Below, piece after piece: positions 1 through 7,896 of a DNA stretch of 58,525 nt. Under the pieces are notes generated by a model. That model did not search any database. It was not told where the DNA came from and was given only the letters and a program-made list of their open reading frames with translations. Location of the stretch: positions 1 through 58,525 of the forward strand of contig JAKSKE010000005.1 in NCBI GenBank assembly GCA_024401895.1, written 5' to 3'. This DNA comes from Bacteroidales bacterium (GTDB lineage: Bacteria > Bacteroidota > Bacteroidia > Bacteroidales > UBA932). Positions within the stretch are counted from its first letter, which is position 1, and each line of letters starts with the position of its first letter. A program made the position numbers and the translations under genes.

Positions 1-1081
1 CAATTTTAGTTCCACGAACCACGTCACCTTCCTTAAGGCCTTCCTTGATTTCTATATTGACACCATCGCTCATTCCGATCTCAACCAGAGCCTTTTCGTA
101 CTGCTTTTCTCCGGTCTTCAAGTAAACGAATGTGCTGTCGCCCGAGAAATCGAGTGCGCTCTCCTGCACAGAAACGACCCCCTCCACTCCGTCCAGGACA
201 ATCTCGGCGTTTGCACTGTATCCCGAGCGGATCACCCTGTCGCTGGGCACCTTTACCGCCGCCTTAATCTCGAACTGATTGGTCCCGTTGTTTTCCACCG
301 CCTTGGGAGAAATATACTCAAGGGTAGCGTCCAAGGAATAATTCTGCAGGGCGCCTATGGTTATGGTCATTTTTGTCCCTTCCTCCAGAAGTCCTACCTC
401 GGTTTCATCGACATTCCCGTCAAAGATAAGGTCCGACATATTCGCAACCGTGGCGACGGTAGTACCGTCGTTCATCGTATTTGCCTGAATTACCGAATTG
501 CCCACCTTTACCGGAATGTCCAGAATGAGCCCGGTGATTGTAGAACGCACCAGCGTAGAGCTCCCGGTCGCGTTGGAAGAAGAAACACCGTCCCTGATAA
601 CTTCCAGCGACTCCTTCGCGGCCACCATCTCTTCCCTCGCCTGATTCAACTGCTGCAGAACCTGGTCATATTCCTCGGAGCTCACCAGCTGCTTGTCATA
701 CAGGGATTTTTCGCGGTCGTAATTGGTCTGCGCCTGCTTTAGGTTAAGTTCGGCCAACCTCAGACGGCTCTGCGCAGCACTCAACGAATTCATATCGGGA
801 ATAACCTTGAGTTTTGCAATGACCTCGTTCTGCTGTACCATCTCACCGGCCTGCTTGTACAGCTCGGCAATTATTCCGTTTATCTGAGGCTTCACGTTAA
901 CCTCATTGCGAGGGACGATTTTCCCCGTAATTACGGTAGTCTTGCGAATGTCGGCACGCGTTGCGGTAAGTTCGTTGTACAACACTTCCTTCGGCTGCGA
1001 TTTCACGAACAGGAAAGCGAACGTTCCCAGAATCACAATTCCTATAAGCGCGAAAATAATGTACTTGAAAATACGTTTCAT
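1..1081 (-). CDS. HlyD/MacA-type periplasmic adaptor subunit, C-terminus cut by window edge
   Basis: Membrane-fusion (periplasmic adaptor) protein of a tripartite ABC efflux or export system, bridging inner-membrane permeases to an outer-membrane channel. About 360 residues are visible. They start with MKRIFKYIIFALIG, a single N-terminal membrane anchor, followed by a lipoyl/barrel-sandwich half motif, an alanine- and glutamine-rich helical hairpin (about residues 95-145, with LNLKQAQTNYDREKSLYDKQ-like heptads), then the second lipoyl half and beta-barrel domain. The C-terminus lies beyond the left edge. It is last in view of an operon with two permeases and an ATPase; the gap to the upstream permease is 18 bases. 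Family assignment is secure. The exported substrate cannot be told from sequence. Confidence 0.9.
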   Translation of the reverse strand, partial: MKRIFKYIIFALIGIVILGTFAFLFVKSQPKEVLYNELTATRADIRKTTVITGKIVPRNEVNVKPQINGIIAELYKQAGEMVQQNEVIAKLKVIPDMNSLSAAQSRLRLAELNLKQAQTNYDREKSLYDKQLVSSEEYDQVLQQLNQAREEMVAAKESLEVIRDGVSSSNATGSSTLVRSTITGLILDIPVKVGNSVIQANTMNDGTTVATVANMSDLIFDGNVDETEVGLLEEGTKMTITIGALQNYSLDATLEYISPKAVENNGTNQFEIKAAVKVPSDRVIRSGYSANAEIVLDGVEGVVSVQESALDFSGDSTFVYLKTGEKQYEKALVEIGMSDGVNIEIKEGLKEGDVVRGTKI

Positions 1082-1099
1082 ATATCTGTAATTTTTAAA

Positions 1100-2332
1100 T
1101 TATTCGTCTCTCATTGCATCTACCGGCCGAATCTTCATAGCCCTGAGGGCAGGTGCAAGCCCCGCCAGCATCCCCAGTACGGCCAGAAGCGTAGCCGACA
1201 GCACCGCGGTCCCAAAATTTATCTGGAATGCCGCCTGCCCTTTGGTTATCATTTCCACCAAATTGAGAATCAGCACACTGAACACTATTCCCATCGACCC
1301 TGCGGTAACCGTAAGCGCCACGCTTTCAAGCATGATCTGCGAAAGAATGTCGGACGGGGTCGCCCCGATTGCCCGGCGGATTCCAATCTCTACCGTCCGC
1401 TCCTTAACCGTAACCATCATAATGTTGCTTACGCCGATGGCTCCGGCCAGCAAAGTCCCAAGGCCTACCAGCCATACCAGGAAGTTAACCCCGCGGAACA
1501 GCGTATCCACCATATTGAAAAACTGCTCCAGGTAGAAGAAAATGAGCGCACCCTTGTCGGTGGGGTCGAAGGAATGCTCCCGGGCCACAATATGGCGGAT
1601 TCTGGATTCAAGAGAACTGGACTTGATTCCCGCCTTGGCGGTAAGGCAAACTATATCTACATTCTTCCCCCTGTTGAGGAGCCTCTGGGCATAGGAAACA
1701 GGCACAACCACCGCCGAAGAAGCATCTCCGTTAATGTTAATGTTTCCTGTCGAGAAATCTACTCCTACAATCTTGAGAAATACGGGCCCTGCTTTGATTG
1801 TCTGTCCGCAGGGATCCCCACCCTCGGGGAAAAGTTCTTCATACACCTTCTTGCCAATCACACACACTTTCCTCTCTGTCATTACGTCGGCCTCGGTGAT
1901 GTACCTTCCGTATTTCAGTCTCGGAGTTTCTATTTTTTCATAATCGGCATTGATGCCTTTGAATACGATAGATGAAGTGTGCGCATTCCTGACCGCCGTC
2001 CATCCCCACGCCGAAACAGCTCCTGTTGCCGTTTCAAGCTCGGGAATGAGTGTTTTCAGGCGAAGGATGTCGTCCTGGGTAAGGTTCCAGCTGCGATCCT
2101 CCCTGAATCCGTTGTAGGCCTTGGTGGTATTGTCGGCGAATATTACAATGGCATTGGACGCAAAGCCTTCGAAGTTCTTGCCCAGCAGTTCTTTAAGGCC
2201 CTGTCCCCCACCCACGAGGAACAGAAGCATAAACAGGCCCCAGAATATGCCAAAGCCGGTAAGCAGGCTGCGGCTCCTGTTGCGGACAAGCGAATCGCCT
2301 ATTTCGCGGAATGTGTCTTTGTCCAGTCTCAT
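1100..2332 (-). CDS. ABC transporter permease, MacB/FtsX type (second of two)
   Basis: Inner-membrane permease of 410 residues with the MacB layout. There is one N-terminal membrane helix (about residues 22-42), a large periplasmic MacB_PCD domain, and a C-terminal FtsX domain with three helices (about 283-310, 335-360 and 375-400). The usual end motif is present (ALRAMKIRPVDAMRDE, matching P-x-x-A-x-x-x-x-P-x-x-A-L-R). The start overlaps the stop of the upstream permease by one base, so the two are translationally coupled. In classical MacB one polypeptide holds both ATPase and permease; here they are split, with two different permeases that probably form a heterodimer. Such modules export peptides, lipoproteins or toxic small molecules; the substrate is unknown. 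Confidence 0.9.
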   Translation of the reverse strand: MRLDKDTFREIGDSLVRNRSRSLLTGFGIFWGLFMLLFLVGGGQGLKELLGKNFEGFASNAIVIFADNTTKAYNGFREDRSWNLTQDDILRLKTLIPELETATGAVSAWGWTAVRNAHTSSIVFKGINADYEKIETPRLKYGRYITEADVMTERKVCVIGKKVYEELFPEGGDPCGQTIKAGPVFLKIVGVDFSTGNININGDASSAVVVPVSYAQRLLNRGKNVDIVCLTAKAGIKSSSLESRIRHIVAREHSFDPTDKGALIFFYLEQFFNMVDTLFRGVNFLVWLVGLGTLLAGAIGVSNIMMVTVKERTVEIGIRRAIGATPSDILSQIMLESVALTVTAGSMGIVFSVLILNLVEMITKGQAAFQINFGTAVLSATLLAVLGMLAGLAPALRAMKIRPVDAMRDE

Positions 2333-3606
2333 CAGTCTGCTCTCAAACTTTCTATGGGTCTCACTTTGGCAGCCTTTCTTGCCGGTATGAGGCCGGCCAG
2401 AGTTCCTGCAATAATAAGAACGGCTGTAACACCCACCGCAGTACCCACGCTCACGGTAGGATTATCCATTATCTTGATTGAAGCGTCGAAAATCTCCATA
2501 GATGAAGCTCCCAGGGTCTTATCCATTATCTCGCACACCAGCAGCCCCAGTACCATTCCCACATATCCGAACACTGCGGTAATGGCTACGCTCTCACTTA
2601 TGATGAGTTTTATTATAGCCCACGGGCTGGCGCCTATAGCCTTTCTTATGCCAAATTCGTGTGTTCTTTCCTTAACTGTAATGAGCATAATGTTCGACAC
2701 TCCCACAATTCCGCTCATAAGTGTGAAGATTCCTATAATCCAAAGCGCTATTTCCAGGATACTGCGGCCTTTCTCTATCTGCATTGCCATTGTGAAACGG
2801 TTCCAAATCCAAAAGGCGCTTTCGTCGTCGGGAGCGGCCATATGCCGCTCGTTCAGGGCACGCTTGAGTTTTGTCTCGAAATCCTTGTTCTGCTGCTCGG
2901 TCTTGAGACCGTGGAATGAAATGTCTATGCTCGACAGATATATGTTGCCGGGAGTCAGTCTCATGAGCGTGGAAAGCGGAATGAAAAGTTGCCTGTCGTC
3001 CTGATTCTCGAACGACTTCCTAATTCCAACTATCTTAAAGGAGAATGAACCCACCTTTACCCGCCTGCCTATGAGAGAGTCGTAGTCTCCCCTTCCGTCC
3101 AGCATTCGGTCGGCAATGTTCGAAGGCACTATCACCACTTTGCGCAGCTGGTCTTCGTCGTTTTTATTCAGGAACCGGCCGGCGTATATCTCCACCTTGT
3201 TGATATTGGAATAGTCGGACCCTACGCCTTTTACATATACCGTAACCTTTGTCTTGCCGTATGTGAGCTTATAGTTGTCGCCCTCCAAAGACTTCGACGG
3301 AGATACCCTGTCTATTACATTGGAAAACGCGTTGCCTTCCATAAAAGAAGCGTCTTTCTCTGTAAGCCGCAGCCATCGGCCCTCCTTCAGACCCTCATAG
3401 GGCTTGCTGGTACGGCCCGGATATATTTCCATTATGTTGGAAGCTATTTCCTCCATATTGCCCATAGTGGAATTCATAACGCCGTTGCCGGCCCCCAGCA
3501 GAATAACCAGCATAAGGATGCCCCAGGACACTGCAAAGCCCGTAAGACAGGTGCGCAATTTGTTCCTTCGCACCGATTCCCATATTTCCAACAGAATATC
3601 CCTCAT
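2332..3606 (-). CDS. ABC transporter permease, MacB/FtsX type (first of two)
   Basis: 424-residue paralogue of the next permease with the same order: N-terminal helix (about 20-42), MacB_PCD periplasmic domain, and FtsX domain with three C-terminal helices. The FtsX signature GVSNIMLITVKERTHEFGIR is followed by KAIGA, and the C-terminus ends in PIESLRAD. It overlaps the ATPase gene by one base upstream and the second permease by one base downstream, so three genes are read as one unit. The sequences of the two permeases differ throughout, which fits an old duplication and a heterodimeric channel. The assignment is firm and the cargo unknown. Confidence 0.9.
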   Translation of the reverse strand: MRDILLEIWESVRRNKLRTCLTGFAVSWGILMLVILLGAGNGVMNSTMGNMEEIASNIMEIYPGRTSKPYEGLKEGRWLRLTEKDASFMEGNAFSNVIDRVSPSKSLEGDNYKLTYGKTKVTVYVKGVGSDYSNINKVEIYAGRFLNKNDEDQLRKVVIVPSNIADRMLDGRGDYDSLIGRRVKVGSFSFKIVGIRKSFENQDDRQLFIPLSTLMRLTPGNIYLSSIDISFHGLKTEQQNKDFETKLKRALNERHMAAPDDESAFWIWNRFTMAMQIEKGRSILEIALWIIGIFTLMSGIVGVSNIMLITVKERTHEFGIRKAIGASPWAIIKLIISESVAITAVFGYVGMVLGLLVCEIMDKTLGASSMEIFDASIKIMDNPTVSVGTAVGVTAVLIIAGTLAGLIPARKAAKVRPIESLRAD

Positions 3607-4328
3607 TATTTCATTATGGTAGATGTTCCGAATGCCGAACTGTTATGGCCGGTATTGTCTTCGACAGCGCCAATAAGGCCGTCTTTTATATGCACTATCT
3701 TATTTGTGCAATTTGCCACCCCGCTTTCGTGGGTTACTACAATAATGGTAACCTTCTCTTCCCGGTTGAGGTCGGCGAGCAGCCTCATCACCTCCTCCGA
3801 GGTCTTTGAATCGAGGGCTCCGGTAGGTTCGTCGGCCAATATTATTTGCGGATGAGTGATTAGCGAACGGGCAATGGCAACCCTCTGCTTCTGCCCACCG
3901 GACATCTCGTTGGGGTAATGGCCTGCCCAGTCCCGGAGTCCCAGCCGGTCCAGATACTCCATTGCCAGCGACTGCCGTTTTTTTCGGGCTACGCCCATAT
4001 AGAAAAGCGGGAGCTCTACGTTTTCCAAAGCGGTCTTGAAAGAAATAAGGTTGAAGGACTGAAAGATGAAGCCTATCTTTCTGTTTCTGTATGCGGCGGC
4101 CTCTTTTTCGCTGAGGTTCTTGATAAGGCGGCCGTCCAGCCAGTATTCGCCACTGTCGTAATTGTCCAGAATTCCAAGAATGTTAAGAAGCGTTGACTTG
4201 CCCGAACCGGAGGCTCCCATAATTGAGACGAACTCCCCGCTGTCTATGCCCAGGTTAATGCCTTTAAGCACGTGCAGGGGCTGGGCCCCGGTGTAAACTT
4301 TATTGACGTCTTTTAGTTCTATGAGCAT
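3606..4328 (-). CDS. ABC transporter ATP-binding protein, LolD/MacB class
   Basis: 240-residue cytoplasmic ATPase that powers the MacB-like transporter. Visible motifs are Walker A GASGSGKST (38-46), Q-loop Q90, signature MSGGQKQR (142-149), Walker B with D-loop IILADEPTGALD (162-173) and switch H200. These match the LolD/MacB/FtsE subclass, which couples to FtsX-type permeases. The ATG at 4328 lies about 33 bases inside a good Bacteroidota promoter (4361-4391), so this is the first gene of the operon ATPase-permease-permease-adaptor. LolD itself would pair with LolC/E and no adaptor; the HlyD partner here favours an export pump over lipoprotein sorting. Confidence 0.93.
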   Translation of the reverse strand: MLIELKDVNKVYTGAQPLHVLKGINLGIDSGEFVSIMGASGSGKSTLLNILGILDNYDSGEYWLDGRLIKNLSEKEAAAYRNRKIGFIFQSFNLISFKTALENVELPLFYMGVARKKRQSLAMEYLDRLGLRDWAGHYPNEMSGGQKQRVAIARSLITHPQIILADEPTGALDSKTSEEVMRLLADLNREEKVTIIVVTHESGVANCTNKIVHIKDGLIGAVEDNTGHNSSAFGTSTIMK

Positions 4329-4360
4329 CTTTTAATGTGTATTAGTATCATAGTACACTG

Positions 4361-4391
4361 CAAATGTAAATAAAAAATAAGTTCCTGCAAA
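4361..4391 (-). promoter_or_regulatory. Bacteroidota promoter of the ABC exporter operon
   Basis: Read on the minus strand, TTTG (4391-4388) is followed by exactly 19 bases and then TACATTTG (4368-4361). This is a full match to the Bacteroidota primary-sigma consensus TTTG-N19-TAnnTTTG. Transcription should begin near 4356, giving a leader of about 28 bases before the ATPase start at 4328. Confidence 0.75.
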
Positions 4392-4417
4392 TATTTTTTA
4401 TGTTTTTTACAGAAAAT

Positions 4418-4439
4418 GCCCTCGATTCACATCGAGGGC
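4418..4439 (-). terminator. Hairpin terminator downstream of the cyclophilin gene
   Basis: A perfect 9-base-pair stem, GCCCTCGAT with ATCGAGGGC, closes a four-base loop. On the minus strand it is followed by ATTTTCTG, a short U-rich tract. It lies about 95 bases past the cyclophilin stop and just before the exporter promoter, so it separates the two minus-strand transcripts. Confidence 0.65.
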
Positions 4440-4467
4440 GATATTCAATTCTAACCTAATTTAACCT

Positions 4468-4530
4468 ATGAAAAAACTATTCGACTCAAACAAATTCAAT
4501 TGCCGTGCCAAAATTCGTTTTTCCAAATAA
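4468..4530 (+). CDS. Candidate 20-residue small ORF
   Basis: An ATG at 4468 opens a 20-codon frame (MKKLFDSNKFNCRAKIRFSK) that ends in TAA. The bases before it, TTCTAACCTAATTTAACCT, form an AT-rich leader without a Shine-Dalgarno sequence, as is common in Bacteroidota, and the MKK start resembles genuine genes of this window. The frame lies on the plus strand, head-on to the cyclophilin gene, which ends at 4535. No promoter with the full consensus was found upstream. The peptide is basic and has no membrane helix. It matches no family I recognise, and chance alone could produce it. Confidence 0.25.
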   Translation: MKKLFDSNKFNCRAKIRFSK

Positions 4531-4534
4531 TTTT

Positions 4535-5221
4535 TTACTCAACAAGTGTAATTTTTTCAATTTTTACCTCTTTCAGGGGGCAATCTCTTGAATCTCTGTC
4601 CTTATGAGCAATCTTCTGCGCTACTTCCTGGCCTTCAAGAGTTTCTCCAAACACTGTGTATTGACCGTCCAACTGGGCACAGGTAACCTCGTCCACTACA
4701 ATGTAGAACTGGCTTCCGCTCGATTCCCTCAGAGGATTGGCCGCATCGCCCAGACGCGCGGCGGCAAGAGCTCCAAGCTTATGGTTGTGGTTGGGAAGAA
4801 TTTCGGCGGGAACGGTATATCCGGGACCACCGGTTCCAAAACGCGGCTTGTTGGCTGCATCCTTTGTGAGAGGGTCTCCGGCCTGAATCATAAATCCGGG
4901 AATTACCCTGTGGAACAGAATTCCGTTGTAGAATCCCTGAAGGGCGAGCTTGGCAAAGTTGTCGCGGTGCTTGGGGGTGTCTTCGTAAAGTTTGATTCTA
5001 ATTGTACCTTCGCTGGTTACTATGTCGAATACGGGTTCGGCAGGAAGATTGGCTAATTTTTCCATAATCTGTTGTTCTTTTTGTACTGCCTCTATGGAAT
5101 CCTGCCTTGCAATTTCTGCAGCAATTGCAGCGTCTTCCGCGGCCTTCTTGGCTGAACGTCCGCAAGATGCCAGCATAAGCAGGGCTCCGGCGCAGCACAG
5201 TAATGTTAAAATTCTTTTCAT
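4535..5221 (-). CDS. Peptidyl-prolyl cis-trans isomerase, cyclophilin type, lipoprotein
   Basis: 228-residue cyclophilin that should speed proline isomerisation during folding of envelope proteins. The N-terminus is a lipoprotein signal with lipobox LASC (Cys20), followed by an alanine/glutamate-rich linker (about 24-58) that may form a short helix. The catalytic domain covers about 62-228 with the active-site strand FHRVIPGFMIQAGDP, then GSQFYIV and LDGQYTVFG. All core residues of an active enzyme appear present (R, F, Q, F and H/Q positions of the family). It follows the flippase gene with a 4-base overlap (stop of the flippase at 5218, start here at 5221), suggesting coexpression, though no functional link is obvious. 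Confidence 0.92.
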   Translation of the reverse strand: MKRILTLLCCAGALLMLASCGRSAKKAAEDAAIAAEIARQDSIEAVQKEQQIMEKLANLPAEPVFDIVTSEGTIRIKLYEDTPKHRDNFAKLALQGFYNGILFHRVIPGFMIQAGDPLTKDAANKPRFGTGGPGYTVPAEILPNHNHKLGALAAARLGDAANPLRESSGSQFYIVVDEVTCAQLDGQYTVFGETLEGQEVAQKIAHKDRDSRDCPLKEVKIEKITLVE

Positions 5222-6681
5222 CTCTTAAATATTTTCAGGTTTTTCAAAATAGCAAAGCAATAAATGCCAAGGAATACGGTATCTATCCCCATTATAAGCC
5301 ATTGGTTCAGGCCCAGATTATTGAATGACAGATGTGCCGAAAAGAAACCCAAGGCAGCCCCTGCAAAACTTCCGATGGTCTTGAAATCGTAACCTATAGG
5401 ATAGTGCCTGCGTTCCAGGAGGAAACTTATGAGCATAGCAGTACCGTAACCGGCGAATCCGCCCCAGGCGCAGGCCCAGTAGCCTATTTTGGGAACGAAG
5501 ATTACGTTGATGCTTATCATTATGGCTACCGCTATGACATTGATTATGGCGCCCCACCAGGTTTGGTCGGTAAGCTTATACCAGAAAGACAGGTTGAAGT
5601 ATATTCCCATAAACAGTTCGGCGGCCATTACGATAGGAACAACACCCAGCCCGCTCCAGTAGCTCTTACCTATTATATACTTGAGCAGGGGCAGATAGAA
5701 TATCACTGCAAGGAATGCCAGCAGAGAAAAGATTATGAACCACTTCATTCCGTCGGCCAGCGTCTTTTCGCTGTTCTTGCCTTTTGCTTCGCCAAACACT
5801 ATGGGCTCGTAGGCATAGCGGAATGCCTGCACCAGCATAGACATAATCATAGCGATTTTTACGCAGGCACCGTAAATGCCCAGCTGCACCTTTCCTTCGG
5901 TTCCCGGCATCAGATGCGGGAAAAGTATCTTGTCGGCCACCTGGTTCAGGATTCCTACAAGGCTCAAAAGCAGCAGAGGCCAGGCATATCCCAGCATCCG
6001 TTTGCAAAGGGCCGGGTCAAATTTCACCTTCAGGCCCTTGAGCTCCGGTATGAACCCGAAGGTTACGCAGGCGGTACAAACAAGGTTAATGAAGAATATG
6101 AACCCAACACCATAGTCATACTTCACAAATGCAGCCTCAAGAGCGGGAAAACGCCCGAACATAAGCGGCATTACAAGGAAGACGAACAGGTTGAGCAGAA
6201 TGCTGGCAAAAATGAACGACAACTTCAGAGCCACAAACTTGATTGGCCTTTTCTGCTGTCTTAAACGGACAAACAGAATGGCCTGGAAAGCATCCAGAGC
6301 GGTTATCAGCGCAAAGCACGCGATATATTCGGGATGGTCCGAATACAGTAAGGCATCGGCTATGGGATTCAGAAACAGGAATACCGCAACAAGGAATACT
6401 GCCGAAACCGAGCCAACCATCTTGAGGGCGGTGGAAAACACGTTCTGCGGGTCCTCATTTTCTTTCCCCGCAAAGCGGAAGAAAGTGGTCTCCATTCCAA
6501 AGGTGAGCAAAGCCAGAAGCAGTGCCGTCCAGGCATACAGGTTAGTGACTATGCCATAACCCCCGCTCTCGGCCGGTATCTTGTACGAATAAAGAATAAT
6601 GAGCAGATAGTTGAGAAACCTCCCCACTATACTGCTCAGCCCATATATCGCTGTATCTTTTGCCAGAGATTTAAGATTCAT
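5218..6681 (-). CDS. Polysaccharide flippase, Wzx/MATE-like
   Basis: 487-residue integral membrane protein with about 12-14 predicted helices and few charged residues. Its N-terminus, LAKDTAIYGLSSIVGRFLNY, is typical of the Polysacc_synt / lipopolysaccharide biosynthesis (Wzx-like) group of the MOP superfamily. These proteins flip undecaprenyl-linked oligosaccharides across the inner membrane for O-antigen, capsule or exopolysaccharide. No glycosyltransferase genes are adjacent, so the substrate is unknown; it is paired only with a cyclophilin. A -7 box (TAAATTTG) sits about 30 bases upstream at 6713-6720. MurJ would be an alternative, but the lone setting and length fit Wzx better. Confidence 0.85.
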   Translation of the reverse strand: MNLKSLAKDTAIYGLSSIVGRFLNYLLIILYSYKIPAESGGYGIVTNLYAWTALLLALLTFGMETTFFRFAGKENEDPQNVFSTALKMVGSVSAVFLVAVFLFLNPIADALLYSDHPEYIACFALITALDAFQAILFVRLRQQKRPIKFVALKLSFIFASILLNLFVFLVMPLMFGRFPALEAAFVKYDYGVGFIFFINLVCTACVTFGFIPELKGLKVKFDPALCKRMLGYAWPLLLLSLVGILNQVADKILFPHLMPGTEGKVQLGIYGACVKIAMIMSMLVQAFRYAYEPIVFGEAKGKNSEKTLADGMKWFIIFSLLAFLAVIFYLPLLKYIIGKSYWSGLGVVPIVMAAELFMGIYFNLSFWYKLTDQTWWGAIINVIAVAIMISINVIFVPKIGYWACAWGGFAGYGTAMLISFLLERRHYPIGYDFKTIGSFAGAALGFFSAHLSFNNLGLNQWLIMGIDTVFLGIYCFAILKNLKIFKR

Positions 6682-6712
6682 ACTCTCTTTTTTTAGAGTT
6701 TCAGAACTCCTG

Positions 6713-6720
6713 CAAATTTA
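6713..6720 (-). promoter_or_regulatory. -7 box of the flippase-cyclophilin operon
   Basis: On the minus strand the octamer TAAATTTG matches TAnnTTTG. The start codon follows about 32 bases downstream. The -33 element is poor (no TTTG at the expected 19-base spacing), so this is a partial match. Confidence 0.45.
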
Positions 6721-6787
6721 GAAAAATATCACGATTTTCACTAGCCGCCAAGCCATATTCCGTCATATCTCCATCTGAGCGTATGTT

Positions 6788-6824
6788 TTTCGTACACACG
6801 CGAATGATTCGCGTGTGTACGAAA
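6788..6824. repeat. Near-perfect 37-base palindrome
   Basis: The left arm TTTCGTACACACGCGAAT is followed by a single G and then the exact 18-base reverse complement. It lies between the tsf terminator and the flippase promoter. It has no T-run on either side and a one-base loop, so a simple terminator is unlikely. A dimeric-regulator operator, a cruciform or a dispersed palindromic repeat are all possible. Confidence 0.7.
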
Positions 6825-6838
6825 GGGCGGGCATAAAA

Positions 6839-6864
6839 GACCCCGAACCGAAAGGCCCGGGGTC
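6839..6864 (-). terminator. Rho-independent terminator of rplM-rpsI-rpsB-tsf
   Basis: On the minus strand GACCCCG (6864-6858) pairs with CGGGGTC (6845-6839) around a 12-base loop and is followed directly by TTTT. It begins 23 bases after the tsf stop codon. Confidence 0.8.
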
Positions 6865-6886
6865 ATTATTATATATTAGGTTAGAA

Positions 6887-7882
6887 TTAGTCGTTGAGAG
6901 AGATGCGCTTGAAAGCTACAACCTTCAATTCCTTATCCTCGGCTGCGAGAGCATCCTTAACGGAAATCTTCTCGTCGCTCATCTGGTAATCCTGCTCGGC
7001 AAGAGTATTCTCCTTGAGGAACTTCTGAACGCGGCCGTTTGCAATGTTCTCAATCATAGGAGCGGGGAGGCTGGCTGCCTTCTGCTCTCCTACGGTCTTG
7101 ATAATCTCACGGGCCTTGTCTGCCTGCTCGGGAGTAATCCAACCCTTTGCGGTATTTGACTCAATGTGAGCCTCTGAATCTACGTGTGCAGGATTGATGC
7201 CTGCCTTCTTGAGAGCTGCGTCGATAGCCTTCTGAACAAGCTCGTCCTTGGTCTTCTGGATAGCCACTGCCTTCTCGTTGGCGAGAGTCTCGGCAGGACA
7301 GTCCTCTGCAGAAACAGATACGGGATTCATAGAAGCAACCTGCATTGTGATACCCTTTGCAATAGCTTCTGAAGCCTGCTTGTTGAAACCAACGATAGCA
7401 CCGAGCTTACCGTTAATCTTATGAATGTATGCTGCTACGAAAGGAGCTTCTACAAGTGCATAAGCTACCAGGACGTGCTTTTCGCCGGTCTTTCCGGTCT
7501 GAGCCTCAACAGCCTCTTCCACTGTGTAACCGTCTGCCATCTTGCAAGCCTTGAGGCCTTCGATGTCGGCAGGACAATTAGCAATGGCTACGTCTGCGAT
7601 AGCTTCTGCAAGATTCTGGAAATTCTCATTGCGTGAAACGAAGTCGGTCTCGCATCCGAGGCATACGATGATACCCTTTCCGTCTGCGATACGTGCCTTC
7701 ACTGCACCCTCTGAAGTCTCGCGGTCTGCACGCTTGGCTGCAACGAGCTTACCTTTTTCACGGATGATTCCGATAGCCTTCTCGATATCGCCTGCGGCCT
7801 CTTCGAGAGCCTTCTTGCAGTCCATCATTCCGGCAGAAGTCATTTTACGTAACTTCATTACGTCTGCTGCTGTAATTGCCAT
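6887..7882 (-). CDS. tsf: Translation elongation factor Ts
   Basis: Guanine-nucleotide exchange factor that recharges EF-Tu with GTP during elongation. Of 331 residues, the N-terminal UBA-like domain carries the signature LRKMTSAGMMDCKKALEEA (about residues 11-29), followed by the duplicated core domains with ETDFVSRNENF (about 79-89) and the exchange-active region. It is longer than the E. coli protein (about 283), as is normal for Bacteroidales. It follows rpsB by 14 bases, the standard rpsB-tsf pair, and ends in a clear terminator. Confidence 0.97.
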   Translation of the reverse strand: MAITAADVMKLRKMTSAGMMDCKKALEEAAGDIEKAIGIIREKGKLVAAKRADRETSEGAVKARIADGKGIIVCLGCETDFVSRNENFQNLAEAIADVAIANCPADIEGLKACKMADGYTVEEAVEAQTGKTGEKHVLVAYALVEAPFVAAYIHKINGKLGAIVGFNKQASEAIAKGITMQVASMNPVSVSAEDCPAETLANEKAVAIQKTKDELVQKAIDAALKKAGINPAHVDSEAHIESNTAKGWITPEQADKAREIIKTVGEQKAASLPAPMIENIANGRVQKFLKENTLAEQDYQMSDEKISVKDALAAEDKELKVVAFKRISLND

Positions 7883-7896
7883 AGTCTTGTAATTTT

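Noticed and set aside
1979..3004. Open frame of 341 codons on the plus strand opposite the two permeases
   Set aside because: Crosses the junction of two certain genes on the other strand and has no domain.
4535..5221. Parvulin or FKBP identity for the isomerase
   Set aside because: The FHRVIPGFMIQAGDP and GSQFYIV motifs are specific to cyclophilins.
6737..6869. 41-codon frame on the minus strand after tsf
   Set aside because: Consists of the terminator and palindrome sequence itself; coding is improbable.
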